A DNA stretch of 64,000 bases from Verrucomicrobiales bacterium (GTDB lineage Bacteria; Verrucomicrobiota; Verrucomicrobiia; Limisphaerales; UBA11320), in assembly GCA_016793885.1 (NCBI GenBank), contig JAEUHE010000233.1, forward strand, positions 1 through 64,000, written 5' to 3'. The notes under the pieces were generated by a model. That model was not told the DNA's origin. It ran no database searches and saw only the letters and a list, made by a program, of their open reading frames with translations. The position numbers and the translations under genes are program-made. This document shows, in pieces, positions 41,930 to 50,925 of the stretch. The stretch's first letter is position 1; every line of letters starts with the position of its first letter.

Positions 41930-43291
41930 TTACCCAATCAACTCGGGCATCGCTTGGGCGCTACCGTCCACGAGGTACTGAGGCCGACCGCTGAGGTCCT
42001 GCAGGACCACCTTGTTCACATCCAAACCAAGGTTGTTATAGAGAGTGGCGAAGACCTCCCCATACTGAACCGGTCGATCAGTTGCTTCACCTCCCAGACG
42101 GTCGGTAGCACCGATCACCTGTCCCATGCGCATGCCGCCGCAGGCGAGCAAGGCCGAGTTGACCCGCGGCCAATGGTCACGCCCTGCGTCCTTGTTGATG
42201 TAAGGCGTTCGACCGAACTCTCCCCAAACGATGACCGACACGTCCTTGTCGAGCCCACGGGCATGCAGGTCCTCGACCAGGGCGCTGACCCCTTGATCCA
42301 GGAGCGGCAGATCTTGACGAAGTGCTCCGAAATTGTCGCCGTGATGGTCCCATCGGCTGAAGGCTAGGGTGACGCAACGGGCACCCGCTTCGACCAATCG
42401 ACGGGCCGTCAGCATATGCTCCATGAGTTTGGGTCCGCCATCATCGCGATTGCGGGGATCCCCCTTGCCGTAGCGGGCCCGCACCTTGGGGTCTTCTTTG
42501 TCTAGGTCGAGAGCGGTCAGCAGTTGGCTGGAGGTCAAGATGCCGAATGCCTGCTCGTTGAAGGCATCAAGGCCTTCCATCATGCCGCTCGCGTCCAGGT
42601 CGCGTCGGAAGGTATCGAAGCTCTTGAGCAACGATTTGCGATCGCCTAGACGGTCTAAAGTGATGCCGTTCAGGACCATGTCGTCTTTGCCGCCCCCTTT
42701 ATTGGGCTGGAAAGGGGCATGACCAACACCGAGAAATCCGGGATCTCCGGTTCGCGCCCATCGCATCTCGCCCATCTTGGGGGCCAAACCGATGAACGGG
42801 GGGACCAGACGGTTGACGGGGCCCTCCACCTTGGACAGCACGGACCCGACAGATGGCCAGCCTCCGGGAGGTTGGTTTTGAAACGCTCTTCCCGTCAGAC
42901 ACTGGAAGGCGTCGTGGTCTCCGGAAGCGCCTACGATGGAACGGATAATCGCCAGCTTATCCATCATCCCGGCCAGTCGGGGGAGGTGCTCGCAGATCTG
43001 AATCCCGGGCACCTTGGTCGAAATCGGCCGAAACTCGCCTCGGACTTCGGATGGAGCATCCACTTTGAGATCAAACATGTCCTGGTGGGATGGCCCACCC
43101 GGCAGGAAAATCATGATGACTGCTTTGTGGGATAGTTTGATCCCTGACTGCGCTTCAGCCCTTAATAGCTGGGGCAACCCAATGCCTCCGAGCCCGAGCG
43201 CACCAATTCTCAAAAAGTTGCGCCGCGAGATGCCGTCGCAAAAACGAGTCGGACTGCCATGGATTCTCAGCATAGGCGTTCTAATAGTCAC
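41930..43291 (-). CDS. DUF1501 Tat-exported protein
   Basis: A 453-residue DUF1501 protein with twin-arginine signal ([21 protein letters not shown]). Shares the [43 protein letters not shown] and [22 protein letters not shown] pattern with the copy at 29174. It lacks an adjacent DUF1549 partner here, unlike the other copy. The function is unknown. Confidence 0.9.
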   Translation of the reverse strand: MTIRTPMLRIHGSPTRFCDGISRRNFLRIGALGLGGIGLPQLLRAEAQSGIKLSHKAVIMIFLPGGPSHQDMFDLKVDAPSEVRGEFRPISTKVPGIQICEHLPRLAGMMDKLAIIRSIVGASGDHDAFQCLTGRAFQNQPPGGWPSVGSVLSKVEGPVNRLVPPFIGLAPKMGEMRWARTGDPGFLGVGHAPFQPNKGGGKDDMVLNGITLDRLGDRKSLLKSFDTFRRDLDASGMMEGLDAFNEQAFGILTSSQLLTALDLDKEDPKVRARYGKGDPRNRDDGGPKLMEHMLTARRLVEAGARCVTLAFSRWDHHGDNFGALRQDLPLLDQGVSALVEDLHARGLDKDVSVIVWGEFGRTPYINKDAGRDHWPRVNSALLACGGMRMGQVIGATDRLGGEATDRPVQYGEVFATLYNNLGLDVNKVVLQDLSGRPQYLVDGSAQAMPELIG

Positions 43292-43425
43292 TGGACATCA
43301 TTCGGGCGACTGAGTCAAGCAGAGGCTGTGCCTGACGCGTTCTCCGCGGTCCGCAGGGTTGGACTGCTTGGGAGCCGCTGGCATTCAAGACAAGATCGGT
43401 CCGCTTTGGGGGCCTAAAAAGAGAA

Positions 43426-43453
43426 AGAGCCAATAGATAAATCTATTGGCTCT
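43426..43453 (-). terminator. Strong hairpin terminator, minus strand
   Basis: A 28-nt palindrome with a 13-bp stem, followed on the minus strand by TTTCTCTTTTTA. It would end a transcript coming from about 43500-43700, upstream of the DUF1501 gene. No annotated gene ends here, which points to an unannotated RNA. Confidence 0.6.
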
Positions 43454-43610
43454 CTGGTGACGAGGTCGTTTACGCCTTCACCAAGACGCTCAGAAGGGCA
43501 GCAGGGCCAACTATTTCCGCGCTGCTCGAACCCCACCGCAAGCAAGACCTCTCTGCCAACCCTAAACGAGCAGCGGTACTACACACTCATAGATGGCTCC
43601 ATTGAAGAAT
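43426..43610 (-). ncRNA. Candidate small structured RNA
   Basis: Minus-strand segment ending at the terminator hairpin. Inside it GCTGCTCG pairs with CGAGCAGC (8 bp, about 37-nt loop), and GGCCCTGCTGCCC can fold. A plausible promoter (TTGAAC, 17 nt, ATCTAT) lies just upstream, around 43580-43610. The RNA was not recognised as tmRNA, SRP RNA, RNase P RNA or 6S RNA; this is a structural inference only. Confidence 0.3.
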
Positions 43611-43806
43611 TGTTCAATAGCAAATTGAAAAAACTTTATCGGAGCTAGGAAAATTTTTCCTGCATTAGCTCCAAACTAAGGTATGCCACCTGAGGTAGAC
43701 AACCGATCGGGCCCTTGTTTATCATCCTGGCAGATTCGCCACATCGAGCGGTCGCTCGTGCGACCATGACGATGAAGTGCTCCGCTGAACCAACCCTGAG
43801 CAACGC

Positions 43807-44793
43807 ATGCCCACCATCCAATCGAGTACGAGTTGCTCCATTCCCTGTAACCTCTGCGGGTCGGTGGAGGTAGAGACTGTCAGGTCCCAAGATCGACACG
43901 GTCAACCCTTGCGCTCGGTGATCTGCTGCGATTGTGGGTTGGTTTGGACAGATCCGCGTCCCAGCGCGGATCGCGTGCGCCACTTTTACGAGCGCGAGTA
44001 TCGCAGCAGCTACAAAGGCACCTATCAACCCCAGCCGAAGCATGCCTTTCGTGCGGGGAAAGTGGCGGTCGACCGGTTCGCCCAGATTCGTGGACTGTTG
44101 TCGCCCGGGATGAAGGTATTGGACGTAGGAGCTGGGAGCGGTGAGGTGGTGTATGTGGTGCGGGCCATGGGGTATGATGCCACTGGATTTGAACCGAACG
44201 AGGGCTATGCGCTGTATGCCGCCCAGGTACTCAAGGTCCCGGTTTGGCAGGCGTTCTACCAGGACGCGAAGGTAGCCCCTGAGTCCCAGGACTTCGTCAC
44301 CCTCTTCCATGCGTTGGAGCATTTGGAAGATCCCTACGACGCCATCGTACGGTTCCGCACTTGGCTCCGATCGGGAGGGCTGCTGTTCATTGAAGTGCCT
44401 AACTCGGAAGCGACCTGTCAGCAACCCCATTCGCAGTTTCATCTGGGGCACCTCTATCATTTCAACTTGCCGGCCTTGGAGGCTCTGGGTTGTCGAGCCG
44501 GCTTTGAAGTGATCAAGCGCGCCACCTCCGAAGACGGAGGCAATATCTCGGTAGTCCTCAGAAAGACGGACACTGGAGCGCCTTCAAACCCGCGGATCCC
44601 GGGCAATTTCCGTCGCGTGAGTTCCATTCTGCGACGGCACACCGCCTTCCGTCACGCCCTGTCACGGCACCCTTATGTGCGGCCGTTTCGGAAGTTGGCC
44701 GCCCGGATTGAGGAGCGGCGCGAGGCGAACGGTTCACGGTCAGGCCGGGAATTGCTGGACAAGCTGATTTACCAGCACCTGGGATCCCGCTGA
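43807..44793 (+). CDS. SAM-dependent methyltransferase with N-terminal zinc-ribbon
   Basis: A 328-residue methyltransferase. The N-terminal C-x2-C...C-x2-C (CNLCGSVEVE, ICCDCGLVWTDPRP) forms a zinc knuckle; SAM motif I is VLDVGAGSGEV, motif II-like GYDATGFEPNEGY, then FHALEHLEDPYDAI and GGLLFIEVPNSE. This arrangement (zinc ribbon + methyltransferase 23-like domain) is common in sugar or surface glycan methyltransferases. It has a separate start 43 nt upstream of the next gene's own start region. Confidence 0.85.
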   Translation: MPTIQSSTSCSIPCNLCGSVEVETVRSQDRHGQPLRSVICCDCGLVWTDPRPSADRVRHFYEREYRSSYKGTYQPQPKHAFRAGKVAVDRFAQIRGLLSPGMKVLDVGAGSGEVVYVVRAMGYDATGFEPNEGYALYAAQVLKVPVWQAFYQDAKVAPESQDFVTLFHALEHLEDPYDAIVRFRTWLRSGGLLFIEVPNSEATCQQPHSQFHLGHLYHFNLPALEALGCRAGFEVIKRATSEDGGNISVVLRKTDTGAPSNPRIPGNFRRVSSILRRHTAFRHALSRHPYVRPFRKLAARIEERREANGSRSGRELLDKLIYQHLGSR

Positions 44794-44835
44794 TCGTGAC
44801 GAAAGGAAGGCACCATTAAATCAACATCGTCGAAA

Positions 44836-46182
44836 ATGAGTTCAGGTTTTTGGGGGGTCGTGGAGGGGTTTTACGGTCGGCCCTGGACGATGGATCAGCG
44901 GGCGGAACTCTGTCGATGGATGGCGCGTTCCGGGTTGAACAGCTACCTCTATGCACCCAAGGACGATCCGAAACATCGTCTCTATTGGTCCCGATGCTAC
45001 ACGGATGGAGAGTGTGAGGAGCTGGCCGGTTTGATCCGGCGATGCCGCCGCACGGGAATCCGCTTTATCTACGGACTCGCCCCGGGGTATCGCGCGGAGT
45101 TCAGCCCCCGCCAGATGGAACGAATGCTCCGGACCAAGGTCGCGCAGTTGCTATCCCTGGGCTGCCAAGACTTTGCCCTCCTGTTTGACGACATTCCTCC
45201 TGAGGGTTCTGCCGAACACCTTCGACAATATGGTTCCTGGGCGGGAGCCCACATCACCTGGACGCATCAGGTTCTGGCTCAGCTGCAACGCCAATCCAAC
45301 CCGGGGGGACTCCTGTTCTGTCCCACCCCGTATTGTGGAAGTTTTGCCGGCGAGATTTCGACGAATGCCTATCTGCAGGAGATCGGGGATCGTTTGGATC
45401 CTGAGATTCCGGTGTTCTGGACCGGCCAGGACATTGTAGCGCAACGGATCACCGTGGCGGAGGTGCGCCACCTGCGTGCCGTGTTGCGGCGTCCGCCGAT
45501 TCTTTGGGATAACCTGTTTGCGAACGACTATGATATGCGTCGCTTGTATCTCGGCCCTTATCAAGATCGAGAGCCGGGGATTCGCCAGGAAGTCAGCGGC
45601 ATTCTGGTGAATCCGAACTGCGAGTTCCGGGCCAACTTTGTCCCGTTGCACACCTTCGCGAGCTTTGCCACGCAGGGGCGAGGGTGGACCGCTTCGAAGG
45701 CTTACCGGGCCGCTTTGCAGGACTGGCGTCCTTCGTTCCGCGATCTTCAGGGGACACTGCCTTCTCTGGATGAGCTGCGCCTTCTGACGGATTCACTCCA
45801 CTTGCCTTATGAGGTGGGTGACGAAGCGATTGGGTTCCTGGCCGATGCTCGGCAACTGCTGGCCTCGGGCGGGAAGGCATCCCGTGCTGTCGAAGAACGA
45901 TTCCGTCAGCGATCGGACGCGCTGACGCGTTGGCACACGAGGATCACCGACTTGGCCGACCGGGAATTGAGCTACACCCTGTATCGTCATGTGTGGGAGC
46001 TAAAAGAAGAGGTGGACTTGTTGCAGCGATACCTGGCTTGGCAAAAGCTTCCCCCTCGGGGACGAAACCCGTTTCGTTCGATATTCCATCAGCCGGGGAC
46101 CTACAGGGGAGGATTCGCGGCCGAACTCCAGCGATTGCTGGCCTTGAACGTCGAAGGCGACTTTGAGCCGGCGGGATGCTGA
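44836..46182 (+). CDS. GH84 O-GlcNAcase-like beta-N-acetylglucosaminidase
   Basis: A 448-residue GH84 enzyme, strikingly like the catalytic domain of animal O-GlcNAcase: GVVEGFYGRPWTM, YLYAPKDDPKHR, FALLFDDI with the catalytic acidic pair D118-D119, WDNLFANDYD and VNPNCEFRANFVPLHT. No signal peptide, so cytoplasmic. It would cleave beta-linked GlcNAc from protein or glycan. Followed after 9 nt by an acetyltransferase like the O-GlcNAcase C-terminal domain. Confidence 0.9.
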   Translation: MSSGFWGVVEGFYGRPWTMDQRAELCRWMARSGLNSYLYAPKDDPKHRLYWSRCYTDGECEELAGLIRRCRRTGIRFIYGLAPGYRAEFSPRQMERMLRTKVAQLLSLGCQDFALLFDDIPPEGSAEHLRQYGSWAGAHITWTHQVLAQLQRQSNPGGLLFCPTPYCGSFAGEISTNAYLQEIGDRLDPEIPVFWTGQDIVAQRITVAEVRHLRAVLRRPPILWDNLFANDYDMRRLYLGPYQDREPGIRQEVSGILVNPNCEFRANFVPLHTFASFATQGRGWTASKAYRAALQDWRPSFRDLQGTLPSLDELRLLTDSLHLPYEVGDEAIGFLADARQLLASGGKASRAVEERFRQRSDALTRWHTRITDLADRELSYTLYRHVWELKEEVDLLQRYLAWQKLPPRGRNPFRSIFHQPGTYRGGFAAELQRLLALNVEGDFEPAGC

Positions 46183-46191
46183 ATCAAGCTC

Positions 46192-46839
46192 ATGTCTAAC
46201 ACTCGATTGCAGACCTCTGACCCTCGGATCCGGCTCTGTCGGTCGGAGGATCAGGCTGGTGTTTACGAAGTCTGTTTGAAAACCGGCGATGCCGGAAAGG
46301 ATGCGACCCACCTGCACGAGGACCCGCGGGCTCTGGGAAGTATCTACGTTGGACCCTACCTCCAGTTGGAACCGCAGTTTTCCCTGCTACTGGAGGATGC
46401 TGAGGGGATTGCCGGATACTGCCTGGGGGCTTTGGACACACCCCGCTTTTTTCAGAGATTCGTGCAGGAGTGGCTGCCTCCACTTCAGCGGCAGCATCCA
46501 GAGCCGCTCGGACGTCCGGAAGAGTGGACGCCTTCTCAGCGTCTTCATTGGGAGTATTATCATCCCGACCTTTTCCATCCGGAGCCAATTGCGAAATATC
46601 CGTCGCACCTTCACATCGACTTGTTGCCTCGAGTGCAGGGTCAGGGATGGGGACATCGGATGGTGGCTGAGCTGCTGGGCCGTTTGCGGGCGGCCGGTTC
46701 GGCAGGGGTTCACTTGGGGATGTGGGTTCGGAACGAGCGCGCCTATCGGTTTTATCGGAAGTTTGGATTTGAAGAGCTGATTCGCGTGGGAGAAGGAGAT
46801 CGGGCCAGCGTCTATCTGGGCATCCATTGGGTGGCATGA
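46192..46839 (+). CDS. GNAT acetyltransferase resembling the O-GlcNAcase HAT domain
   Basis: A 215-residue GNAT-fold protein. VGPYLQLEP...FSLLLED, GYCLGALDTPRFFQRF and WLPPLQRQHP parallel the C-terminal HAT domain of human O-GlcNAcase. The acetyl-CoA loop QGQGWGHRM (Q/R-x-x-G-x-G/A) is intact, suggesting a functional acetyltransferase. It lies between the GH84 gene and an aminopeptidase gene with which it overlaps by 4 nt (ATGA). Confidence 0.82.
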   Translation: MSNTRLQTSDPRIRLCRSEDQAGVYEVCLKTGDAGKDATHLHEDPRALGSIYVGPYLQLEPQFSLLLEDAEGIAGYCLGALDTPRFFQRFVQEWLPPLQRQHPEPLGRPEEWTPSQRLHWEYYHPDLFHPEPIAKYPSHLHIDLLPRVQGQGWGHRMVAELLGRLRAAGSAGVHLGMWVRNERAYRFYRKFGFEELIRVGEGDRASVYLGIHWVA

Positions 46840-47942
46840 AGTCCCGGCTGCTGTTTTTGTGGTTGAGCATGTTGGTGGCATTGTCCGGCACCGGTTGCTC
46901 TACCAGTTCCTACTATCTGCAGGCGGTGCGCGGCCATTTAGAGATCGTCAGCCGCCAGCGTCCCATGGCGCAGGTAATGGCGGATCCGCGGACGTCCGCG
47001 GCGGTTTCCAACAAACTGCGGCTGGTCTTGGAGCTGCGCGAGTTCGCGGCCCAGGAACTGGGGCTTCCGGTGGATGGGCACTATCGGCGGTATGCGGATT
47101 TGGGACGCCGCTTTGTTGTTTGGAATGTCCACGCGGCGCCCGAATTTTCGCTGGAGGCCAAGGCCTGGTGGTATCCCCTGGTGGGACGGTTGAAGTATCG
47201 CGGGTTTTTTTCGGAGTCTTCGGCGCACCAGCTGGCTCAACGTCTTTCCGAGCAGGGGCAGGAGGTTTATGTGGGCGGGGTGGAAGCTTACTCCACCCTC
47301 GGATGGTTTCGTGATCCCGTGCTGAACACGTTCCTGCACCATCCGCCCGAGCATCTCGCCGAACTGCTTTTTCACGAGCTCGCCCATCAGAAGCTCTTCG
47401 TGAGCGGCGACACGGATTTCAACGAGGCCTTCGCCACCACCGTTGGCCAGGAAGCCGCCAGGCGATGGCTGGCTTCGACCGGCCGGGCCGAGGCGCTTCG
47501 ACGCTACGGAGCTGAGCAGGAGCGCGAGGCGGAGTTCGTCACGCTGGTTCAGAATGCCCGGAGGAAGCTGGCCGAGCTTTACCGGCTGCATCCCGTTCGC
47601 TTCAAGTACGATCCCGATCCCGAATTGGTCGAGGCCCTTCGACGCCGTAAAGCCACCGTGATCGCGGAGCTTCGAGCGGAGCATGCGCTCCGAGTTCAAT
47701 CATGGGGGGGCGCGTCACCCTACTCGGCCTGGTTCGGCGGGCCGCTAAACCATGCTCAGCTCAACACCGTGGCCACCTACTTCGACTTGGTGCCGGGATT
47801 CCAAAAGCTGCTGTCGCAATGCGAGGGTGATTTACCACGATTCTACGAAGAGGTGAGAAAGCTGGGCCAACTCCCAAAGGTCGAGCGGCGACGAAGGCTG
47901 CTGGAAACCGCGGGAACTGGGTCAGAACGGAAAGGGAATTAA
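46836..47942 (+). CDS. Lipoprotein zinc aminopeptidase (DUF2265-like)
   Basis: A 368-residue predicted lipoprotein aminopeptidase with N-terminal signal and a lipobox-like LSGTGC. The zinc motif is HELAH within LLFHELAHQKLFVSGDTDFNEAFATTV, with the downstream glutamate (NEAFA) as third ligand. This matches the putative aminopeptidase family (PF10023-like). It starts at 46836 and overlaps the acetyltransferase stop by 4 nt. Confidence 0.78.
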   Translation: MKSRLLFLWLSMLVALSGTGCSTSSYYLQAVRGHLEIVSRQRPMAQVMADPRTSAAVSNKLRLVLELREFAAQELGLPVDGHYRRYADLGRRFVVWNVHAAPEFSLEAKAWWYPLVGRLKYRGFFSESSAHQLAQRLSEQGQEVYVGGVEAYSTLGWFRDPVLNTFLHHPPEHLAELLFHELAHQKLFVSGDTDFNEAFATTVGQEAARRWLASTGRAEALRRYGAEQEREAEFVTLVQNARRKLAELYRLHPVRFKYDPDPELVEALRRRKATVIAELRAEHALRVQSWGGASPYSAWFGGPLNHAQLNTVATYFDLVPGFQKLLSQCEGDLPRFYEEVRKLGQLPKVERRRRLLETAGTGSERKGN

Positions 47943-48008
47943 CCACGGATTGCGCGGATGACACGGATGGGAAGAGGGGTTGGCCAGTTCTGATCGGATC
48001 CGTGGTCC
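47941..48008 (+). repeat. Repeat family E, partial copy 2
   Basis: Left arm AACCACGGATTGCGCGGATGA matches 17862-17890 in its first part; a short GATCCGTGGT right arm occurs at 47996-48006. Confidence 0.6.
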
Positions 48009-48219
48009 CCCTTGGGTCGCGAAAAACGTTCGGCCCTCACCGCCTTCGCTCGGCTGGCACCTGTCATTCGCAATCCCTGCGGACCGAGTGTATGCTAGGG
48101 AAAGATTGTTCGAGAAATATTTTGACAACCACCGGGGGGGGGGGGCTAAGTTGGAAATAGTCAAAAGAGGTAAAGGTGCAAAGTGCCGCCGGCGAGCGGC
48201 CTTGAAACGAACACTGCAC
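47943..48219. other. Intergenic region with poly-G tract
   Basis: About 280 nt between the aminopeptidase and the beta-helix gene. It includes the family-E repeat and a homopolymer G12 (48134-48145) preceded by TTGACA (48122-48127). The reading frame of the beta-helix gene is open upstream to 47980, so the G12 is in frame with it. Confidence 0.7.
48122..48151 (+). promoter_or_regulatory. Possible promoter with G12 tract in the spacer
   Basis: TTGACA at 48122-48127 matches the -35 consensus. A 17-19 nt spacer contains G12; a recognisable -10 is weak (GCTAAG or TAAGTT). Slippage in the spacer would change promoter strength, as in phase-variable genes such as Neisseria porA. This is inference. 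Confidence 0.3.
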
Positions 48220-50925
48220 ATGTCACTCATTCAAGCACTGCTCCAGGATGCTGTTCCAATGGACGTGTATATCGCTTTACGGAGCGATGGTGCCGTCGGG
48301 TCCGGGACCGAGAACGACCCGTGGAATGGGGGACGGGCGGCTTACCCAGTCCGGACCGTCGATGCAGTCACTGTAGGTACCATCACCGACAACGCCCCGT
48401 TTATCGTGACGATCACCACGAGCGTGGCTCATGGGTTTAATTCGGGGGATATCGTGCTCATGAGCGGGTTCGCTGCGCCTGCTACTTCGCCGCCCTCGCC
48501 TCCCTATGGTGAACTACTTAACGGGAGCTTTCTGGTCACTGTTCTGGCTGATACGCAGTTTACCTATAAGTCTTATTACTATTCCGAGGGTTTGTATCCG
48601 GCTCCCCCCACCGGTTCTCTCAGTTCCTCGGGAGTGATTTGTCAGAAGGATCCATTTCTCTTCGATGCGGTGATGCGTCGCCTTGCCCAGACCCCGACGA
48701 AGGCGGTTCGTGTTCACCTGGGGCCTGGAGTTTTCGAGACCAAAGGCTACCAATTTTCCTATCGGGACGGGGGAGCATCCGGGCTGGGCGGACTGGGGGT
48801 TACTTGGAGGGCCTTCGCAGGCCTAAAAATGCGCGGGTCAGGGATCAACGTGACCACTCTGAAACTGGTGGAGGCTTCCTTTCGGAACGCCCACTATCAT
48901 GTTATTGGGATGCCTCCAAATGCCTACCCCGCCGACGTTGCGGATTATTTTGAGGCTTCCGATTTTACCATCGACTGCAACGTCGGTGGACAGAATTCCA
49001 CTCAACTGACCTGCGGAGCCATTTTTGTGCGCGGAAGCCATACCCGACTTCGGAGGCTCCGAGCCATCAATTTCGGTCGGCAAGGCCCAGGGCTCAGGAC
49101 GGTTGCCGGGGTTCAAACCCCCGTCACGCCGGAACTCTTCTTGTTCCCGGTAGGCGGGTCCTCCCTGGCCAACAACGCAGGGAAGTATCAGTCGTCGGAC
49201 TGTGTGATTGAGGAATGTGTCGTGGAGCAGCCCGGGTTCAACTGCTTTCGGGAATCCACACTGCTGGTGGTTTCAGGAGGGAATTTTCCAAGCGGTGCCA
49301 CAGCTTTTAGGAACAATTACATCAACTGCGAATACGTGCTGAATCCGGTAAGGATCTCGGGTGTTACCGCGACGGACTTAGGAGGAACCACGACCAAAAC
49401 AATGGAGGTCACCGTTACCACTGTGGATCCGCATGGACTCACTGGAAATCCCTGGGTTCGGATCACGGGAATCAGGGTGGCCGGAAGCACCCTGGACGGA
49501 TACAACAACGCCTACAATGGGGCTTTTCAAGTGACCTCGATCACACCCCCCTACGTCTTCAAGTATGTTGCGGTCTATGTGGGGACATTTCCGGCGAGTA
49601 CTACAGTCGTAGGGGCTTGGCTGAATCGTTGGTCCAGTGACTATGTCAAAGTTCTCACGGTCAGCAATCTCCACTCGGTAACTGGTGTAGATCAGCTGAT
49701 TGGTGGCACAAAGGTCTATGAGGTGACAATCACTACCGATTCGCCCCATTTCCTAATACCCAGAGGTTCTTCAACTGTTCTGCCCGCAGGCTGCGTTGCT
49801 GTCTTGGACGGGACCACTCCAACGTTTAGCACCACGCCTTATAATCTGAACGTTCCATGGTTCGTGACTCAGGTCGTAAGCAATAATTCGTTTAAATGTC
49901 AGCGTGACTTTGAGGATCCGACGGCAACTCCTACGCTGACAGGTGTGGCTAATGCCCGGTTGGGTGCCAGATGGCAGGCGTTGGCAGGAGCCAGCCTGTT
50001 GGAGGGAAACCAAGTCTACAATTGCACAGTGGGCGGGCACTACATCGACACGTGGGGACTCAAGGACACCGTCGTTCGAAATAACTTCTTTTCTCGAGTG
50101 CGGCTCGGGATGAATGTGGTGTTGGATGGACAAGGACCTGGAGCTTCGGTCGCACTTCCGACCATCACCTTCATCCCCCCTCTCCGGAGCACGGGAACTG
50201 GCACGGACCAAAAATGGTTCGCGCTGTTTGAGATGGTATCGGGATTTCCCCATTTCCTGACAGTCGGGCAGGGAGTTTTGATCACGGGTGCGAAAAATGG
50301 GACCACCCCGCTCGATGACCTGTATAACCTTTCGTTCAAGGTATTCGCCATTCCTACCTCGACTCGGTTTGAAATCCAGTTGGATGCGAATCCGGGAACG
50401 AATAACCCTAACAACACTCCAACCGTCACTTGGCTCTGGACGACTACCGGAACTGTCTACGAGAACAATGTGGTAGAGATGGTGCCTTCGCTGGATACGG
50501 TGCAGAGTAAGGCTTTTTCTCTGGAGGGAAAGATCACCACTGCGGTTTGGAACAACCCGGGATGGCTGTATGCGCGGCCGACATATTATCGGCATCTGGC
50601 TTTCGTGTTTCGTAATAATACGGTTCGGTATGCGCTGCTTCCTTCGGGACTACCCATGACAGGGGTTCCTTCGGGAGAGGCCTGTGTAACCTGTCAGAGA
50701 GTTGAGAAGGGCGTTGTGACTGACAACGTGGTAGACTTGGATTGGAGGATCGCATCCTCCCATGAAACCCCGTTGCTTCAGATAGAAAGCAATCTGTTTT
50801 ACTACTTCAACAACTTCTCCTCATCGGGTCGATTTGTCCCAGGGACCGACCGGGACGCCAGCAATCGTTGGGAAGGGGGAGTGAACACGGTCGTGGAAGA
50901 GGCCCTCGAACTCGCTTTCTTATGA
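48220..50925 (+). CDS. Beta-helix surface/tailspike-like protein with four FCCH-like insertions
   Basis: A 901-residue protein with paralogue at 52002. It starts MSLIQALLQDAVPMDVYIAL, then RSDGAVGSGTENDPW. The backbone is a pectate-lyase-like parallel beta-helix (HLGPGVFETKGY, MRGSGINVTTLKL, FTIDCNVGG, RGSHTRLRRLRAINFG). Four insertions of roughly 70-100 residues (about 47-127, 381-467, 474-580, 647-741) resemble the E1 FCCH-like beta domains of phage tail proteins (H-G-[LF]-x-x-G-D, NG-[ST]-F-x-V-[TV]). No signal peptide. ATG at 48220 is supported by the paralogue. Likely a surface or appendage protein. Confidence 0.65.
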   Translation: MSLIQALLQDAVPMDVYIALRSDGAVGSGTENDPWNGGRAAYPVRTVDAVTVGTITDNAPFIVTITTSVAHGFNSGDIVLMSGFAAPATSPPSPPYGELLNGSFLVTVLADTQFTYKSYYYSEGLYPAPPTGSLSSSGVICQKDPFLFDAVMRRLAQTPTKAVRVHLGPGVFETKGYQFSYRDGGASGLGGLGVTWRAFAGLKMRGSGINVTTLKLVEASFRNAHYHVIGMPPNAYPADVADYFEASDFTIDCNVGGQNSTQLTCGAIFVRGSHTRLRRLRAINFGRQGPGLRTVAGVQTPVTPELFLFPVGGSSLANNAGKYQSSDCVIEECVVEQPGFNCFRESTLLVVSGGNFPSGATAFRNNYINCEYVLNPVRISGVTATDLGGTTTKTMEVTVTTVDPHGLTGNPWVRITGIRVAGSTLDGYNNAYNGAFQVTSITPPYVFKYVAVYVGTFPASTTVVGAWLNRWSSDYVKVLTVSNLHSVTGVDQLIGGTKVYEVTITTDSPHFLIPRGSSTVLPAGCVAVLDGTTPTFSTTPYNLNVPWFVTQVVSNNSFKCQRDFEDPTATPTLTGVANARLGARWQALAGASLLEGNQVYNCTVGGHYIDTWGLKDTVVRNNFFSRVRLGMNVVLDGQGPGASVALPTITFIPPLRSTGTGTDQKWFALFEMVSGFPHFLTVGQGVLITGAKNGTTPLDDLYNLSFKVFAIPTSTRFEIQLDANPGTNNPNNTPTVTWLWTTTGTVYENNVVEMVPSLDTVQSKAFSLEGKITTAVWNNPGWLYARPTYYRHLAFVFRNNTVRYALLPSGLPMTGVPSGEACVTCQRVEKGVVTDNVVDLDWRIASSHETPLLQIESNLFYYFNNFSSSGRFVPGTDRDASNRWEGGVNTVVEEALELAFL

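Larger units (their letters stand above)
43292..43806. other. Low-GC intergenic region, candidate structured RNA
   Basis: About 515 nt with no convincing protein. It has lower GC than its surroundings and strong secondary structure potential; see the terminator and ncRNA entries. A 63-codon plus-strand frame (43457-43648) lacks any homology-like signature. Confidence 0.6.

Noticed and set aside
43457-43648. 63-codon plus-strand frame in the 43.3-43.8 kb gap
   Set aside because: It has no recognisable features and overlaps the structured-RNA candidate.
47980-48219. N-terminal extension of the large beta-helix gene
   Set aside because: It would include the family-E repeat and the G12 tract as coding; the paralogue begins with the same MSLI motif found at 48220.
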